Assembly (NCBI RefSeq): GCF_009831415.1
Contig: NZ_CP043727.1
Coordinates: forward strand, 1,426,001-1,490,000
Origin: Yersinia canariae
GTDB taxonomy: Bacteria; Pseudomonadota; Gammaproteobacteria; Enterobacterales; Enterobacteriaceae
Direction: 5' to 3'
Length of the DNA stretch: 64,000 nt
This document shows, in pieces, positions 27,977-41,051 of the stretch. The translations under genes and the position numbers were made by a program. Position 1 is the stretch's first letter. Every line of letters begins with the position of its first letter. Below the pieces are notes generated by a model. It had not been told where the DNA came from and made no database searches. It saw only the letters and a list, made by a program, of their open reading frames with translations.

Positions 27977-27990
27977 ATGATGTAAATCAA
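27977..27990. promoter_or_regulatory. FNR-like site upstream of dmsA
   Basis: Read on the minus strand, TTGATTTACATCAT matches the FNR consensus TTGAT-N4-ATCAA at nine of ten positions. It is about 100 bp before the dmsA start. Anaerobic activation by FNR is known for dms operons. Confidence 0.72.
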
Positions 27991-28268
27991 TTAAGGAGAA
28001 ATATTGAAAATATAGGCATGATTTATGTGAGCGTGCCGAAGATTATTAATGATTTTCTGCGATGTATTAACTATTTTCTATACATAAATTTAATATTTAA
28101 ACTTGCCAGTAATCTGTGATAAAGAATCAATCTCAAATGGAAAGATATATTATTCTCTTAATGTTTATTTATAGGTTTAATTTAATTTATCTTAATATTT
28201 TTGAGAAAAGTCTTAATAAATAACTGTCGATCATTAGCCTCTATCTTTAGCAGTATAAAGTGAATTAT

Positions 28269-28277
28269 GGGGGGGGG
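28269..28277 (+). repeat. Run of nine Gs in the bgl upstream region
   Basis: A G9 tract in otherwise AT-rich sequence, about 130 bp before the first RAT, so probably near the bgl promoter. A second G9 lies inside bglF. Confidence 0.9.
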
Positions 28278-28405
28278 TAGACAACAAATAATAATCGCTA
28301 AAATAGTATGTTGATTTGTTTTCTGCCACAAGAGGAGATCTGTATCACGATTTTTATCTCTGCCCGCTTGCGGTAAGGTATTAACATGTTATTTTAGCTG
28401 TAGTT

Positions 28406-28435
28406 GGATTGTTACCGTCAATGGCGGGCAAAACC
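28406..28435 (+). promoter_or_regulatory. RAT antiterminator site before bglG
   Basis: The 30-nt ribonucleic antiterminator runs from GGATTGTTACCG to GGGCAAAACC, matching the bgl/sac RAT consensus. Its end overlaps the terminator stem that follows, the standard BglG/LicT switch. Confidence 0.93.
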
Positions 28436-28477
28436 TGATTGAGTAGCTTGATAAATGCTACTGAGTCGGGTTTTTTT
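28431..28477 (+). terminator. Leader terminator before bglG
   Basis: The long imperfect stem from AAACCTGATTGAGTAGC to GCTACTGAGTCGGG, followed by seven Ts, is mutually exclusive with the RAT. Confidence 0.9.
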
Positions 28478-28491
28478 GTTTTCAGGGTTAA

Positions 28492-29340
<849 letters not shown>

Positions 29341-29372
29341 ATTGTCAGCAAGAGAGATTTAACTAAAATATA

Positions 29373-29402
29373 GGATTGTTACTGCCGACGGCAGGCAAAA
29401 CC
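29373..29402 (+). promoter_or_regulatory. RAT antiterminator site before bglF
   Basis: Second 30-nt RAT, from GGATTGTTACTGCC to GGCAGGCAAAACC, with the same consensus ends as the first, in the gap between bglG and bglF. Confidence 0.94.
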
Positions 29403-29457
29403 TGAATGTGTTTGTATCGCTTAATTGCGATGTAGAGCGCATTCAGGTTTTTTTTTT
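29397..29457 (+). terminator. Intercistronic terminator before bglF
   Basis: AAAACCTGAATG (29397-29408) pairs with CATTCAGG (29440-29447), which is followed by a run of ten Ts. An inner hairpin (ATCGC/GCGAT) extends the stem. It overlaps the RAT end. Confidence 0.93.
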
Positions 29458-29497
29458 GCCCGGACTTAATTACCCGAATAGGTGTTTAACCGAATAA

Positions 29498-31414
<1,917 letters not shown>

Positions 31415-31420
31415 TACTGA

Positions 31421-32833
<1,413 letters not shown>

Positions 32834-32897
32834 TCCTCTGAGGTATAGCGCACTCATTTTATATAGGGTGCGCTAATTATTCTAAAAAGGGAAAATA

Positions 32898-34319
32898 ATG
32901 AAACCAATTTTATATCTGACTCGTCAGATGAATTCTGCTGCATTTTATTTACTGACCTCGACAATTTTACTCTCCTCGCCAGCATTTAGCGAAGGTTTAA
33001 CGGGCAGCGGTGAGTATATTGAACAGTCAACACCACAGTGGCAGGGAATAGCATTAGGATTTGAACCACAGCAAGAAGGATTGCTGGGAGATATGTTGGG
33101 TATTCGGCCTATTCTATCCGAGCATGGCTTTAATTACTCACTCGGTTATTTAAGCCAATTATCATATAACGCCGGTGGTGGTTATAATCATAATAAACAA
33201 GCTTCTTATATCGACCAGTTTTCATTAACCTTTCAACAAGATCTCGAGTTATATACTAGTATTCCTGATGCTGTCATTGAAGGAAATATTGTTAATCGTA
33301 ATCACGATAACAACCTGACACGCGACAGACTACAAGATCCTCGGGTCAATATAACTGACCTGTCACAAGAAAGTTTTGGCGGCCAATCTATCACTCGCCT
33401 GGGTTGGTTAACTTTTGCCCGCAGTTTTGCCGAGCAAAAGCTACATTGGCGCATTGGTTTAATGAATAAAGTGCAGGATTTTGATCAAGTTATTCCCTGC
33501 GATTTTCAGACGCTAGGATTATGTGGTGGTAAATCTGCAAATTCACTGACTTGGTTTAACTGGAATGTCCATTATTGGGGGACTACGCTGCAATATAAAC
33601 TGACTGATGGTTTAACCTTAAAAACCGGGATTTTGGAGCAGAACCCTGATGCACCAAGCCGTGGTAGGGCATGGAGTTGGTCAACAAAGGGCAGTAAAGG
33701 CATATTATTGCCACTGGAACTGGAATTAAAAACTAATACATTTCAGGATTTGCCCGGTATTTATAATCTGGGGCTTTTGTATACCAATGCTGAGCAACGA
33801 GATCTTTATAATGGAGTGTCTGGAGCACCCGGTGCCACTGATCCCGATGGCTATCGCTATCACAATAATACCTGGTTCTTTTACGGCGGTTTTAATCAGC
33901 AAGTCACAAAACATCAAGACGATGCGAACCGTGGCTTAAGTGTGTTTTACAGTATGTCACTGGCAGACCAACGGACGAATTATATGCACTATGCCGCTTC
34001 TACAGGTATTCGATATCGTGGTTTATTTGATAGCCGACCACAGGATTGGCTGGGGCTCGGGGTCTCAATGGTTAAACTGAGTGATTATTATCGGGATAAT
34101 CAGCGCTATCAGAATCAAATTAATAATGTTTCTGATTATGCCAACCCTCGTTATTCCCCAGTGCCGGGGCATTCTATTACTGCGGAGCTTTATTACCGTT
34201 TCCGAGTGACGTCTTGGTTAGAATTACAGCCAGATTTACAATATTGGCACTCTCCGGCTGGGGTAAGCCAGACTCAGGATGCCTGGGTCACCGGCTTAAA
34301 AACGGTCATTACCTTCTAA
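32898..34319 (+). CDS. OprB-family carbohydrate porin
   Basis: Outer-membrane beta-barrel for sugar entry, last gene of the bgl operon. A signal peptide ends near SSPAFSEG (about residue 32). The mature 440 residues alternate hydrophobic and aromatic residues as beta-strands do and end in Phe (KTVITF), an outer-membrane insertion signal. Features such as GDMLGIRPILSEHGFNYSLG and ARSFAEQKLHWRIGLMN are typical of OprB (PF04966). The ATG at 32898 follows AAGGGAAAATA, 64 bp after the glucosidase. A porin gene (bglH) also belongs to the E. coli bgl operon, but that one is a LamB-type porin. Confidence 0.86.
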   Translation: MKPILYLTRQMNSAAFYLLTSTILLSSPAFSEGLTGSGEYIEQSTPQWQGIALGFEPQQEGLLGDMLGIRPILSEHGFNYSLGYLSQLSYNAGGGYNHNKQASYIDQFSLTFQQDLELYTSIPDAVIEGNIVNRNHDNNLTRDRLQDPRVNITDLSQESFGGQSITRLGWLTFARSFAEQKLHWRIGLMNKVQDFDQVIPCDFQTLGLCGGKSANSLTWFNWNVHYWGTTLQYKLTDGLTLKTGILEQNPDAPSRGRAWSWSTKGSKGILLPLELELKTNTFQDLPGIYNLGLLYTNAEQRDLYNGVSGAPGATDPDGYRYHNNTWFFYGGFNQQVTKHQDDANRGLSVFYSMSLADQRTNYMHYAASTGIRYRGLFDSRPQDWLGLGVSMVKLSDYYRDNQRYQNQINNVSDYANPRYSPVPGHSITAELYYRFRVTSWLELQPDLQYWHSPAGVSQTQDAWVTGLKTVITF

Positions 34320-34433
34320 GTGAGCGAAACCTTGCGGGTAATATGTCAATGACGTGGTGCTTTAACTGGCACCGCGTAAGCTGCTATTATTAACAATACT
34401 CTTGACAGTATTACCACGCAGGGAATCAGCGCA

Positions 34434-34964
34434 ATGTTGAATATGAAAAACCGATTTGAGCGTAATAATCTCTTCGGGGAAAAAAATATCCATGCTGTGT
34501 TTGAAGTCAGTCTGCTGCTGAAAGCTATATTGGCTATCATGGAGATTATGGCGGGCATTTTAACCTTTTTTGTTACTCCCCAGTTGTTACTTAATTTACT
34601 GCATCGTGTCACTCAAGTTGAATTTATCGAAGATCGGGGCGATGTAGTTGCCAATTATTTGTTGCATGCGGCGCAAAGTCTTTCCATTAGCAGTCTGCAT
34701 TTTGCTGCATTTTATTTATTAATTCATGGGATTGTTAAGCTATGGGTCATTATTGGATTGTGGCGCAAAAAACTGGGTTATTATCCAGTGGCGATAGTGA
34801 TTTTTAGTTTATTTATTGTCTATCAACTCTATCGTTATACCTTTACCCACTCAGTGCTTTTGATTCTGATAACGGTGTTGGATGTGGTGGTCATCGTACT
34901 GACTGTATTGGAATATCGACAGTTACGCCTGGAGCAAAAAAAAAAACAAATAAGACCTTTGTAA
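34434..34964 (+). CDS. DUF2127 membrane protein
   Basis: A 176-residue inner-membrane protein with about four hydrophobic segments: SLLLKAILAIMEIMAGILTF, HFAAFYLLIHGIVKLWVIIG, YYPVAIVIFSLFIVYQLYRY and LLILITVLDVVVIVLTVLEY. HGIVKLWVI with GLWRKKLGYYP is characteristic of DUF2127. The function is unknown. The C-terminal Lys-rich end is encoded by a run of eleven As (34936-34946), so the last residues may vary. It is a lone gene, not obviously part of the bgl operon. Confidence 0.78.
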   Translation: MLNMKNRFERNNLFGEKNIHAVFEVSLLLKAILAIMEIMAGILTFFVTPQLLLNLLHRVTQVEFIEDRGDVVANYLLHAAQSLSISSLHFAAFYLLIHGIVKLWVIIGLWRKKLGYYPVAIVIFSLFIVYQLYRYTFTHSVLLILITVLDVVVIVLTVLEYRQLRLEQKKKQIRPL

Positions 34965-34989
34965 TACTCATTAAATAAATATTTGGCTA

Positions 34990-35628
34990 TTAGCGACGAG
35001 TGATTCCCTCATAAATGAGACGCAAGCCAAAAGCCCCTACAGCGACTCCGATAATGCCACTTAATAGGTGCTGAATTTTACCATAAGCGCGACGGACCGC
35101 AGGGCGAGAGAAGGCCATACTAAGTAGTGACCGCCAGAGGACTGAGGCGAATACAATGCCGAGCCAGGCGACCAATTTGGCCCAGGTTGGTGTTGTCGGC
35201 GTTAGGGTTACCGAGAAAATACTAATAAAAAACAGCACGGTTTGCGGGTTTGATAAATCAGTCAGCAGGCCACGACGGAAGTAAACATACCAAGGAGTGG
35301 CTGACAAAGTGGCGATATTGCAGACCCCCATGTGCAGTTCCTGACGATGGCGCACCATATTGTAGGCATACCAAATTAGATACAAACCGCCACCGATTTT
35401 AATTGCTGAGAACAGTGCTCCTCCTTCAGCAATCAATGCGGCCATACCAAATAGCCCCAACCCAGAGTATAACGCATCGCCCAAAGCCACACCTAACCCA
35501 GTCAGTAAACCGGCATTTTTACCCGAGCTGAGGCTGGTTTGTACCACAACAAGCAAATTAGCGCCGGGATTGATAAACGTGAGTACAAATAGCCCGACGG
35601 TTAATATGATGACGTGAATTTCATCCAT
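34990..35628 (-). CDS. LysE/RhtB-family amino-acid exporter
   Basis: A 212-residue inner-membrane protein with six hydrophobic segments. FINPGANLLVVVQTSLSSGK is the family signature near the first helix, GVALGDALYSGLGLFGMAAL follows, and LLTDLSNPQTVLFFISIFS is the conserved fourth block. Members export amino acids such as threonine, homoserine, leucine or lysine; the substrate here cannot be told. The ATG at 35628 follows GGAG ten bases upstream; an extension to 35664 lacks a ribosome site. Confidence 0.87.
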   Translation of the reverse strand: MDEIHVIILTVGLFVLTFINPGANLLVVVQTSLSSGKNAGLLTGLGVALGDALYSGLGLFGMAALIAEGGALFSAIKIGGGLYLIWYAYNMVRHRQELHMGVCNIATLSATPWYVYFRRGLLTDLSNPQTVLFFISIFSVTLTPTTPTWAKLVAWLGIVFASVLWRSLLSMAFSRPAVRRAYGKIQHLLSGIIGVAVGAFGLRLIYEGITRR

Positions 35629-35755
35629 TTTGTACGACTCCGATATATGCGATTTCAGTAGCATAATGCAATTTACGCAAGCGAACAGAGTAGAAGTCGT
35701 GCTTATAGCAATATTTTAGTTGGTATTCGTTTGTAATAAATGTATCGCAATTTTC

Positions 35756-36805
35756 TTAGTCAGCAAAAATATGAGCTTGACCCACTATCGTTAAATCAAC
35801 TTGCAGGCCAACATGGATACCTTCCCGACTGATAGTTTTGATTTCTACGATTTCGTCGTGCTCAATAATAGATAGAGTGAGCGTCGAAATAAAACCAGCA
35901 AAATCAATATCAATAACCTTAGCCAAGCAGTGAGCTGGATAATGGTGGTCTGCGGGCAGAGGGGTAATGCTGACCTGCTCGGGGCGCAGCATAATACGTG
36001 CTTGTCCACGGCGTTTTGCATCGTCAACCCTGACCCGACCTAATGCGCAATCGGCCCATCCGGCATCAATATGGGCCGAAAGAATTAGCGTTTCACCCAA
36101 AAACGTGGCGGTCGGCTCATCAACTGGCCTCAAATAAAGTTCTTGCGGTGGGCCGACATGGGCCAGTTTGCCTGCGCGCATAACTGCGACTTGGTCGGCA
36201 AACGACAGTGCTTCGCTTTGGTCATGGGTGACTAAAATGGAGGCAATATTCGCTTGCGCCAACAGCTCCGCTACCGCTTTGCGGGTTGAGGCGCGCAAGG
36301 CCGTATCCAGTGCTGAAAATGGTTCATCTAATAACATCAGCACCGGGCGTTGTGCCAGTGCTCTGGCGAGCGCCACCCGCTGCTGTTGGCCGCCAGATAT
36401 TTCATGTGGCCAAAGTTGAGCTAAGCGCCTGTCCAATGCCACCATTTCCATTAATTCATCAACCCGCCGAGTTTTATCCTGTTTGTTGCCTTTTAAACCA
36501 TAAGCAATATTGCCCGCCACAGTAAAATGTGGGAACAGCGCGCCATCTTGCGGGACGAAACCAACCCCTCTTTTATGGGCTGGCACGTGAGTTGCGCTAT
36601 CAAATACGGGATTCCCCTGCAATATCACCGTGCCGCTATCCGGTGTTTCGAAACCGGCAATAATGCGCAGTAAAGTTGTTTTACCTGAACCGGATGGCCC
36701 CACAATTGCCGTTCGGCTGCCAGCTTTAATCTGCAAATCAATCCCGTCTAAGACCGTGACCGATTGGTAAGATTTACCAATTTGTTGAAGTTCAAGCGTG
36801 CTCAT
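35756..36805 (-). CDS. yfuC: Ferric iron ABC transporter ATPase (YfuC/FbpC)
   Basis: ATP-hydrolysing subunit of a periplasmic-binding-protein-dependent Fe(III) importer. Walker A GPSGSGKT lies at 36-43, the signature [13 protein letters not shown] follows, Walker B is [13 protein letters not shown], and the switch His is in [13 protein letters not shown]-terminal regulatory TOBE-like domain (about 250-349) is present. It overlaps yfuB by four bases. The order A, B, C on one strand, with a Fur-like box before yfuA, matches the yfu/sfu iron operons of Yersinia and Serratia. Confidence 0.92.
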   Translation of the reverse strand: MSTLELQQIGKSYQSVTVLDGIDLQIKAGSRTAIVGPSGSGKTTLLRIIAGFETPDSGTVILQGNPVFDSATHVPAHKRGVGFVPQDGALFPHFTVAGNIAYGLKGNKQDKTRRVDELMEMVALDRRLAQLWPHEISGGQQQRVALARALAQRPVLMLLDEPFSALDTALRASTRKAVAELLAQANIASILVTHDQSEALSFADQVAVMRAGKLAHVGPPQELYLRPVDEPTATFLGETLILSAHIDAGWADCALGRVRVDDAKRRGQARIMLRPEQVSITPLPADHHYPAHCLAKVIDIDFAGFISTLTLSIIEHDEIVEIKTISREGIHVGLQVDLTIVGQAHIFAD

Positions 36806-38388
36806 AATCCTGCCGTACGTTGAGATTGAGAATAAAGAAGCCAGGTTAGCGGCAGGGAAAGTATCACCATGAGCAGAGCGTAGGGTGATGCGGCAACATA
36901 ATCTATTTCACTGGTCAATGCCCAGAATCCGGTTGCCAGTGTTCGGGTGCCATTGGGGGCCAATAACAAGGTTGCGGTCAGCTCATTGGATATCGCCAGA
37001 AACACTAAGGCCGCTCCCGCAGCAGCACCAGGCGCTGCCAATCGCATCGTGGTGCTCCAGATAGCTAGCGTAGGCGTTTTGCCCAAACTGCGCGCCACGT
37101 TTTCCAACTCGACCGGTGCTTGCGCAATACCGGCTCGTAAGCTGATTAAGGCACGTGGCGTAAACATCAATAAATAGGCCAGTAAAAGGGTAAATTCGGT
37201 TTGATACAATGGCCGGGCAATACGAATGGTGATGGTCACCAGCGCGAGAGCAACCACAATACCGGGCAACGAACTAGTGACATAATTACAGCCTTCCATA
37301 ACACGGTGTAAACGGCCCGGATAGCGCACAGATAGCCATGCCATGGGTATGGCGCATAAGGTGATAATCACCGCGCCGCTTAATGCCAATGCCAGCGTTT
37401 GTTTCAAGGCGGGCAACAATTCAGCATTCAGCCAAACATCAATGCCGCCGATGTAAAGCCAACGAGTCAGTGTGATAAAGGGCACTCCGAGCGAGAGGGC
37501 CGTCAGTGCCAGTGGTAACAGCAGACACAGCAAGGTGAGGGCGGTTCCCATTGAATAAGCCGTCTGGCTTCTCGCACTACCCGAACCGACCCGAGCATAG
37601 CGGTTGTAGCCCCGGCTGGTGGCTTCTATTAACAATAATCCCAGACAACATAGCGCCAGAACACCTGCTAACATATTGGCCGCTGGGCCATTAAATGTAG
37701 ATTGAAACTGGTCAAAAATAGCGGTGGTAAAGGTATCGAAGCGGATCATGGCATACAGCCCATATTCTGCTAATAAATGCAGTGCAATTAGTATCGAACC
37801 GCCCCAAACGGCTAATTTTAATTGTGGCAAGACAACCCGGAAAAATACCGCCGTGGGGGGGCTACCTAATGAGGCTGCAGCATCTTCAAGCCCGGGATCC
37901 AAACGACGTAATACTGCGCAGGCGGGCAGATAAATAAAAGGAAAATAAGCAATAACAGAGATAAATACGCCCGCGCCAAGCCCGTGCATTGAGGGCACCA
38001 GACTAATCCATGCATAGCTTTGCACAAAAGCGGGCACTGCCAGTGGGGCGATAGCGAGTAATGACCAAACCCGCCTACCCGGTAGGTTTGTACGTTCGGT
38101 GAGCCACGCCAATGTGACACCAATAATGGCGCATAGCGGTAAGGTGAACGCCACTAATAACGCGGTGTTGAGTAATAACTCGCCCACTCGAGGGCGAAAA
38201 ACGAGAGTTTTGACCGTTGCCCAACCGGTATCAATAGCAATGCCAATAACAAACCCTAACGGCAGCAAGGATATCAATGAAAGCGTCACGGCAATAGCCA
38301 CAATCCCAAAGCCGGGGCGGCGGTTATATTGCCGTTGAACTGCCTGACTTCGTGGCAGAGGAATAGCATCGGAATTTATATTGGCCAT
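36802..38388 (-). CDS. yfuB: Ferric iron ABC transporter permease (YfuB/FbpB)
   Basis: A 528-residue inner-membrane permease made of two fused, similar permease halves of about six helices each, as in FbpB and SfuB. Each half carries an EAA-type loop for the ATPase: [20 protein letters not shown] in the first and [20 protein letters not shown] in the second. It forms the pore through which iron from YfuA enters. It lies 89 bp after yfuA and is translationally coupled to yfuC. Confidence 0.92.
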   Translation of the reverse strand: MANINSDAIPLPRSQAVQRQYNRRPGFGIVAIAVTLSLISLLPLGFVIGIAIDTGWATVKTLVFRPRVGELLLNTALLVAFTLPLCAIIGVTLAWLTERTNLPGRRVWSLLAIAPLAVPAFVQSYAWISLVPSMHGLGAGVFISVIAYFPFIYLPACAVLRRLDPGLEDAAASLGSPPTAVFFRVVLPQLKLAVWGGSILIALHLLAEYGLYAMIRFDTFTTAIFDQFQSTFNGPAANMLAGVLALCCLGLLLIEATSRGYNRYARVGSGSARSQTAYSMGTALTLLCLLLPLALTALSLGVPFITLTRWLYIGGIDVWLNAELLPALKQTLALALSGAVIITLCAIPMAWLSVRYPGRLHRVMEGCNYVTSSLPGIVVALALVTITIRIARPLYQTEFTLLLAYLLMFTPRALISLRAGIAQAPVELENVARSLGKTPTLAIWSTTMRLAAPGAAAGAALVFLAISNELTATLLLAPNGTRTLATGFWALTSEIDYVAASPYALLMVILSLPLTWLLYSQSQRTAGL

Positions 38389-38477
38389 AATCGTTAAGGC
38401 ACTCGGCGTGTTAAATGCCCATCGGGTCAGAAACTCGACGGGCCAAAATACAGGTTATTAACCGGTTGATGGTATTA

Positions 38478-39494
38478 TTACAGCAACCCAGCTTCTGTCA
38501 TCAATTCAACCACTTTCTTGCTATTCAGTTTAGACGGCTCAACTTTGGGGGCTTGCAGATCTTTGAGCGGCACTAATTTAGGGTTAGAGGCGGCATCAAC
38601 ACCGACGGCATATTCAAATGCATTATTGGTGCGCAAGATTTCCTGACCGGATTTTCCTGTTATCCATTTCATGAATTCCTGAGCTTCTTTCGGATGCTTA
38701 CTTGAGGCCAATACACCGCCGCCAGAGATACTCACAAAGGCACCGGGATCTTGATGTTTGAAGTAATGTAGCTGAGTCTTGCCGCTGTTCTCACCTGTTT
38801 TGGCTTGATCAACAAAGCGATAATAATGATAAATAACCCCGCCATCAATCTGGCCAGCATTCACCGCTTTCATCACCGTGCTATTGCCTTTATAGGCGGT
38901 AAAGTTAGCTTTCATGGCTTTTAACCACTCTAATGTGGCTTTTTCGCCCTTGAGCTCCAGCATGGCACTCACAATGGCTTGGAAATCAGCCCCTGATGGC
39001 GATGCAGCCCAACGGCCTTTCCACTCAGGTTTTGCTAAATCCATGATAGATTTAGGTAATTCTGCTTCACTGATTTTTTCCGGATTATAGACAAAAACAG
39101 TGCTGCGGGCGGCGATACCGGTCCAGCGACCATGTTCAGGGCGATATTCTTTCGCCACCTGAGCCTGTGTTGCCGCGTCTAATGGTGCGAACAATTTCGC
39201 ATTATCGACCAGCACCATTGCAGGGGAGTTCTCAGTCAGAAAAATGTCTGCAGGGGACGCACTGCCCTCCTGAACCAACTGATTACCTAACTCGCTGTCT
39301 CCACCATTGCGCAAGGTCACTTTTATGCCAGTATCTTTGGTAAAGCCCTCAACCCAAGATTTCACCAGATTTTCGTGTTGGGCGTTATACACCACAATAC
39401 CATCGTCATTGGATGCTGCATGGGCAGAAAACGCCAGCATCATTGAGGAAGCCAATAGAGCAATAGGGCCGAAAGAGGATAAACGTAACTTCAT
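38478..39494 (-). CDS. yfuA: Ferric iron-binding periplasmic protein (YfuA/FbpA)
   Basis: Periplasmic protein that captures Fe(III) and delivers it to YfuBC. The signal peptide MKLRLSSFGPIALLASSMML continues AFSAHA. The mature part shows the FbpA/SfuA pattern: GIVVYNAQHENLVKSWVEGF, ASPADIFLTENSPAM, WTGIAARSTVFVYNPEKIS, and VIYHYYRFVDQ with the paired tyrosines that bind iron in this family. The ATG at 39494 follows AAGGATGTTTT; the frame extends to 39548 without a ribosome site. The 338-residue length is normal. Confidence 0.93.
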   Translation of the reverse strand: MKLRLSSFGPIALLASSMMLAFSAHAASNDDGIVVYNAQHENLVKSWVEGFTKDTGIKVTLRNGGDSELGNQLVQEGSASPADIFLTENSPAMVLVDNAKLFAPLDAATQAQVAKEYRPEHGRWTGIAARSTVFVYNPEKISEAELPKSIMDLAKPEWKGRWAASPSGADFQAIVSAMLELKGEKATLEWLKAMKANFTAYKGNSTVMKAVNAGQIDGGVIYHYYRFVDQAKTGENSGKTQLHYFKHQDPGAFVSISGGGVLASSKHPKEAQEFMKWITGKSGQEILRTNNAFEYAVGVDAASNPKLVPLKDLQAPKVEPSKLNSKKVVELMTEAGLL

Positions 39495-39581
39495 AAAAAC
39501 ATCCTTTAGCAGGTCAAAGAAGAAAACGAGAGGATCATGCCACGGCAAAACAGCTCAATTGTATAGAAAGAAATGAGTAAT

Positions 39582-39600
39582 AATAGTGAAAATCATTCGT
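39582..39600. promoter_or_regulatory. Fur-like box upstream of yfuABC
   Basis: aatagtgaaaatcattcgt matches about 13 of 19 Fur consensus positions and lies about 90 bp upstream of yfuA. Yersinia yfu is known to be Fur-repressed. The rest of 39495-39805 contains only AT-rich promoter sequence. Confidence 0.62.
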
Positions 39601-39805
39601 ATTATTTGCTACTAAATATTTCCTTGATATCCTCATAAACCCTTATTGTTAAAGGGGTTTAGTGTAATTTTTGCTGGCCTACAGGTTTATTTTGTATGCG
39701 ACTTCTTTATCAATAACCCATGGTAATCCTGCATTTTCCTGTTTGTACTTAACAGACAATGACTTAACATAGTGATTACTTTTTGGCATGGTTTATGGAT
39801 ATACG

Positions 39806-40882
39806 ATGCGTCACTTGACTGCCATTCTTCCTTTACTCATATTGCTTTCCGCCTGTAGCAGCAAACCGACGCCTCCCGTCGCGGCGACCCCATCAGATAG
39901 CCTGACACAAAGCGGTTTTTTACTTGAGCCGCAACATGTGGGCCACGTGCCAGACGGTGACTTTGCCTACAATGCGGATACTGCCCGTTTCGTTGATAAA
40001 ATGGTGCGTGAGCATGGTTTTGAACGTCAGCAATTGCATGATGTATTGGCGCAAACTAAAAAGCTGGATTTTGTTATTCGCTTGATGGATAAACAAGCGC
40101 CGACTTCTGGCCGACCATCGGGGCCAAATGGTGCTTGGAATCGTTATCGCAACCAATTCATTACCCCGGGTAATGTGCAAAATGGCGTGAATTTCTGGAA
40201 TCAATACGAAGATGCCTTGCAACGTGCCTATGAGGTTTACGGCGTTCCACCAGAAATTATCGTGGGTATCATTGGCGTTGAAACTCGCTGGGGCAGGGTG
40301 ATGGGTAAAACTCGTATCATTGATGCGCTGGCAACACTCTCCTTTGCCTATCCTCGCCGCGCTGAATACTTTTCTGGCGAGTTGGAAACTTTTCTGCTGA
40401 TGGCGCGAGCTGAGGGTAATGATCCGCTCAGTTTACGTGGCTCCTATGCCGGCGCGATGGGTTATGGCCAATTTATGCCGTCTTCGTTCAAAGATTATGC
40501 GGTTGATTTTAATGGTAATGGTCATATCAATTTGTGGGATCCCGTGGATGCTATCGGCAGTGTGGCGAATTACTTCAAAGCACATGGCTGGACTAAAGGG
40601 GCGGTGGTCGCGATACCTGCAAATGGGCAAGCGCCGCATCTCGATAATGGTTTTAAGACCAAATACCCACTCTCGACTTTATCCGCCGCAGGGCTAAATC
40701 CGACCAGTTCTTTGGGCGATTATCAGGAAGCCAGCTTGCTGCGCCTTGATGTCGGCACCGGTTATCAATATTGGTATGGTTTGCCCAACTTCTACACCAT
40801 TACCCGCTACAACCACAGCACTCATTATGCGATGGCCGTGTGGCAGTTAGGTGAAGCGGTGAGCCGGGCGCGGAAAGGTTAA
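39806..40882 (+). CDS. mltB: Membrane-bound lytic murein transglycosylase B
   Basis: Cleaves peptidoglycan glycan strands to 1,6-anhydro ends from the inner face of the outer membrane. The lipobox LLSAC puts the lipidated Cys at about residue 17. The catalytic Glu is about residue 159 in IIGVETRWGRVMG, and SFAYPRRAEYFSGELETFLL, GAMGYGQFMPSSFKDYAVDF and the EF-hand-like DFNGNGHINLWDP calcium loop follow. The 358-residue length fits MltB. I prefer the ATG at 39806, with GGAT six bases before; an in-frame ATG at 39788 is possible. Confidence 0.95.
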   Translation: MRHLTAILPLLILLSACSSKPTPPVAATPSDSLTQSGFLLEPQHVGHVPDGDFAYNADTARFVDKMVREHGFERQQLHDVLAQTKKLDFVIRLMDKQAPTSGRPSGPNGAWNRYRNQFITPGNVQNGVNFWNQYEDALQRAYEVYGVPPEIIVGIIGVETRWGRVMGKTRIIDALATLSFAYPRRAEYFSGELETFLLMARAEGNDPLSLRGSYAGAMGYGQFMPSSFKDYAVDFNGNGHINLWDPVDAIGSVANYFKAHGWTKGAVVAIPANGQAPHLDNGFKTKYPLSTLSAAGLNPTSSLGDYQEASLLRLDVGTGYQYWYGLPNFYTITRYNHSTHYAMAVWQLGEAVSRARKG

Positions 40883-41025
40883 TCTGAACTGAGCGGGCGA
40901 ACAACGTCAAATGAAGGGGAATCGTGCCGTTGGGGTCGTAGCGGCTTAGGCCGCCGGAGTGCCCCTAGGTGCGGTAAACCATTCACTCACTGAGCTATCA
41001 ATTGTTTTGTCATTTATCTCAAACT
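40883..41025. other. GC-rich palindromic spacer after mltB
   Basis: Between mltB and its terminator lies GC-rich sequence with a near palindrome (agcggcttaggccgcc, about 40941-40956). It resembles an intergenic repeat more than a gene. The repeat family is not recognised. Confidence 0.35.
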
Positions 41026-41049
41026 AGGGCCACATTAAGTGGCCCTTTT
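41026..41049 (+). terminator. Terminator of mltB
   Basis: AGGGCCAC (41026-41033) pairs with GTGGCCCT (41039-41046), followed by Ts. It also lies just beyond the stop of the converging permease gene. Confidence 0.8.
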
Positions 41050-41051
41050 CA

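Noticed and set aside
34936..34946. A11 run in the DUF2127 gene as a phase-variation switch
   Set aside because: It lies in the last few codons, so slippage would change only the C-terminal tail.
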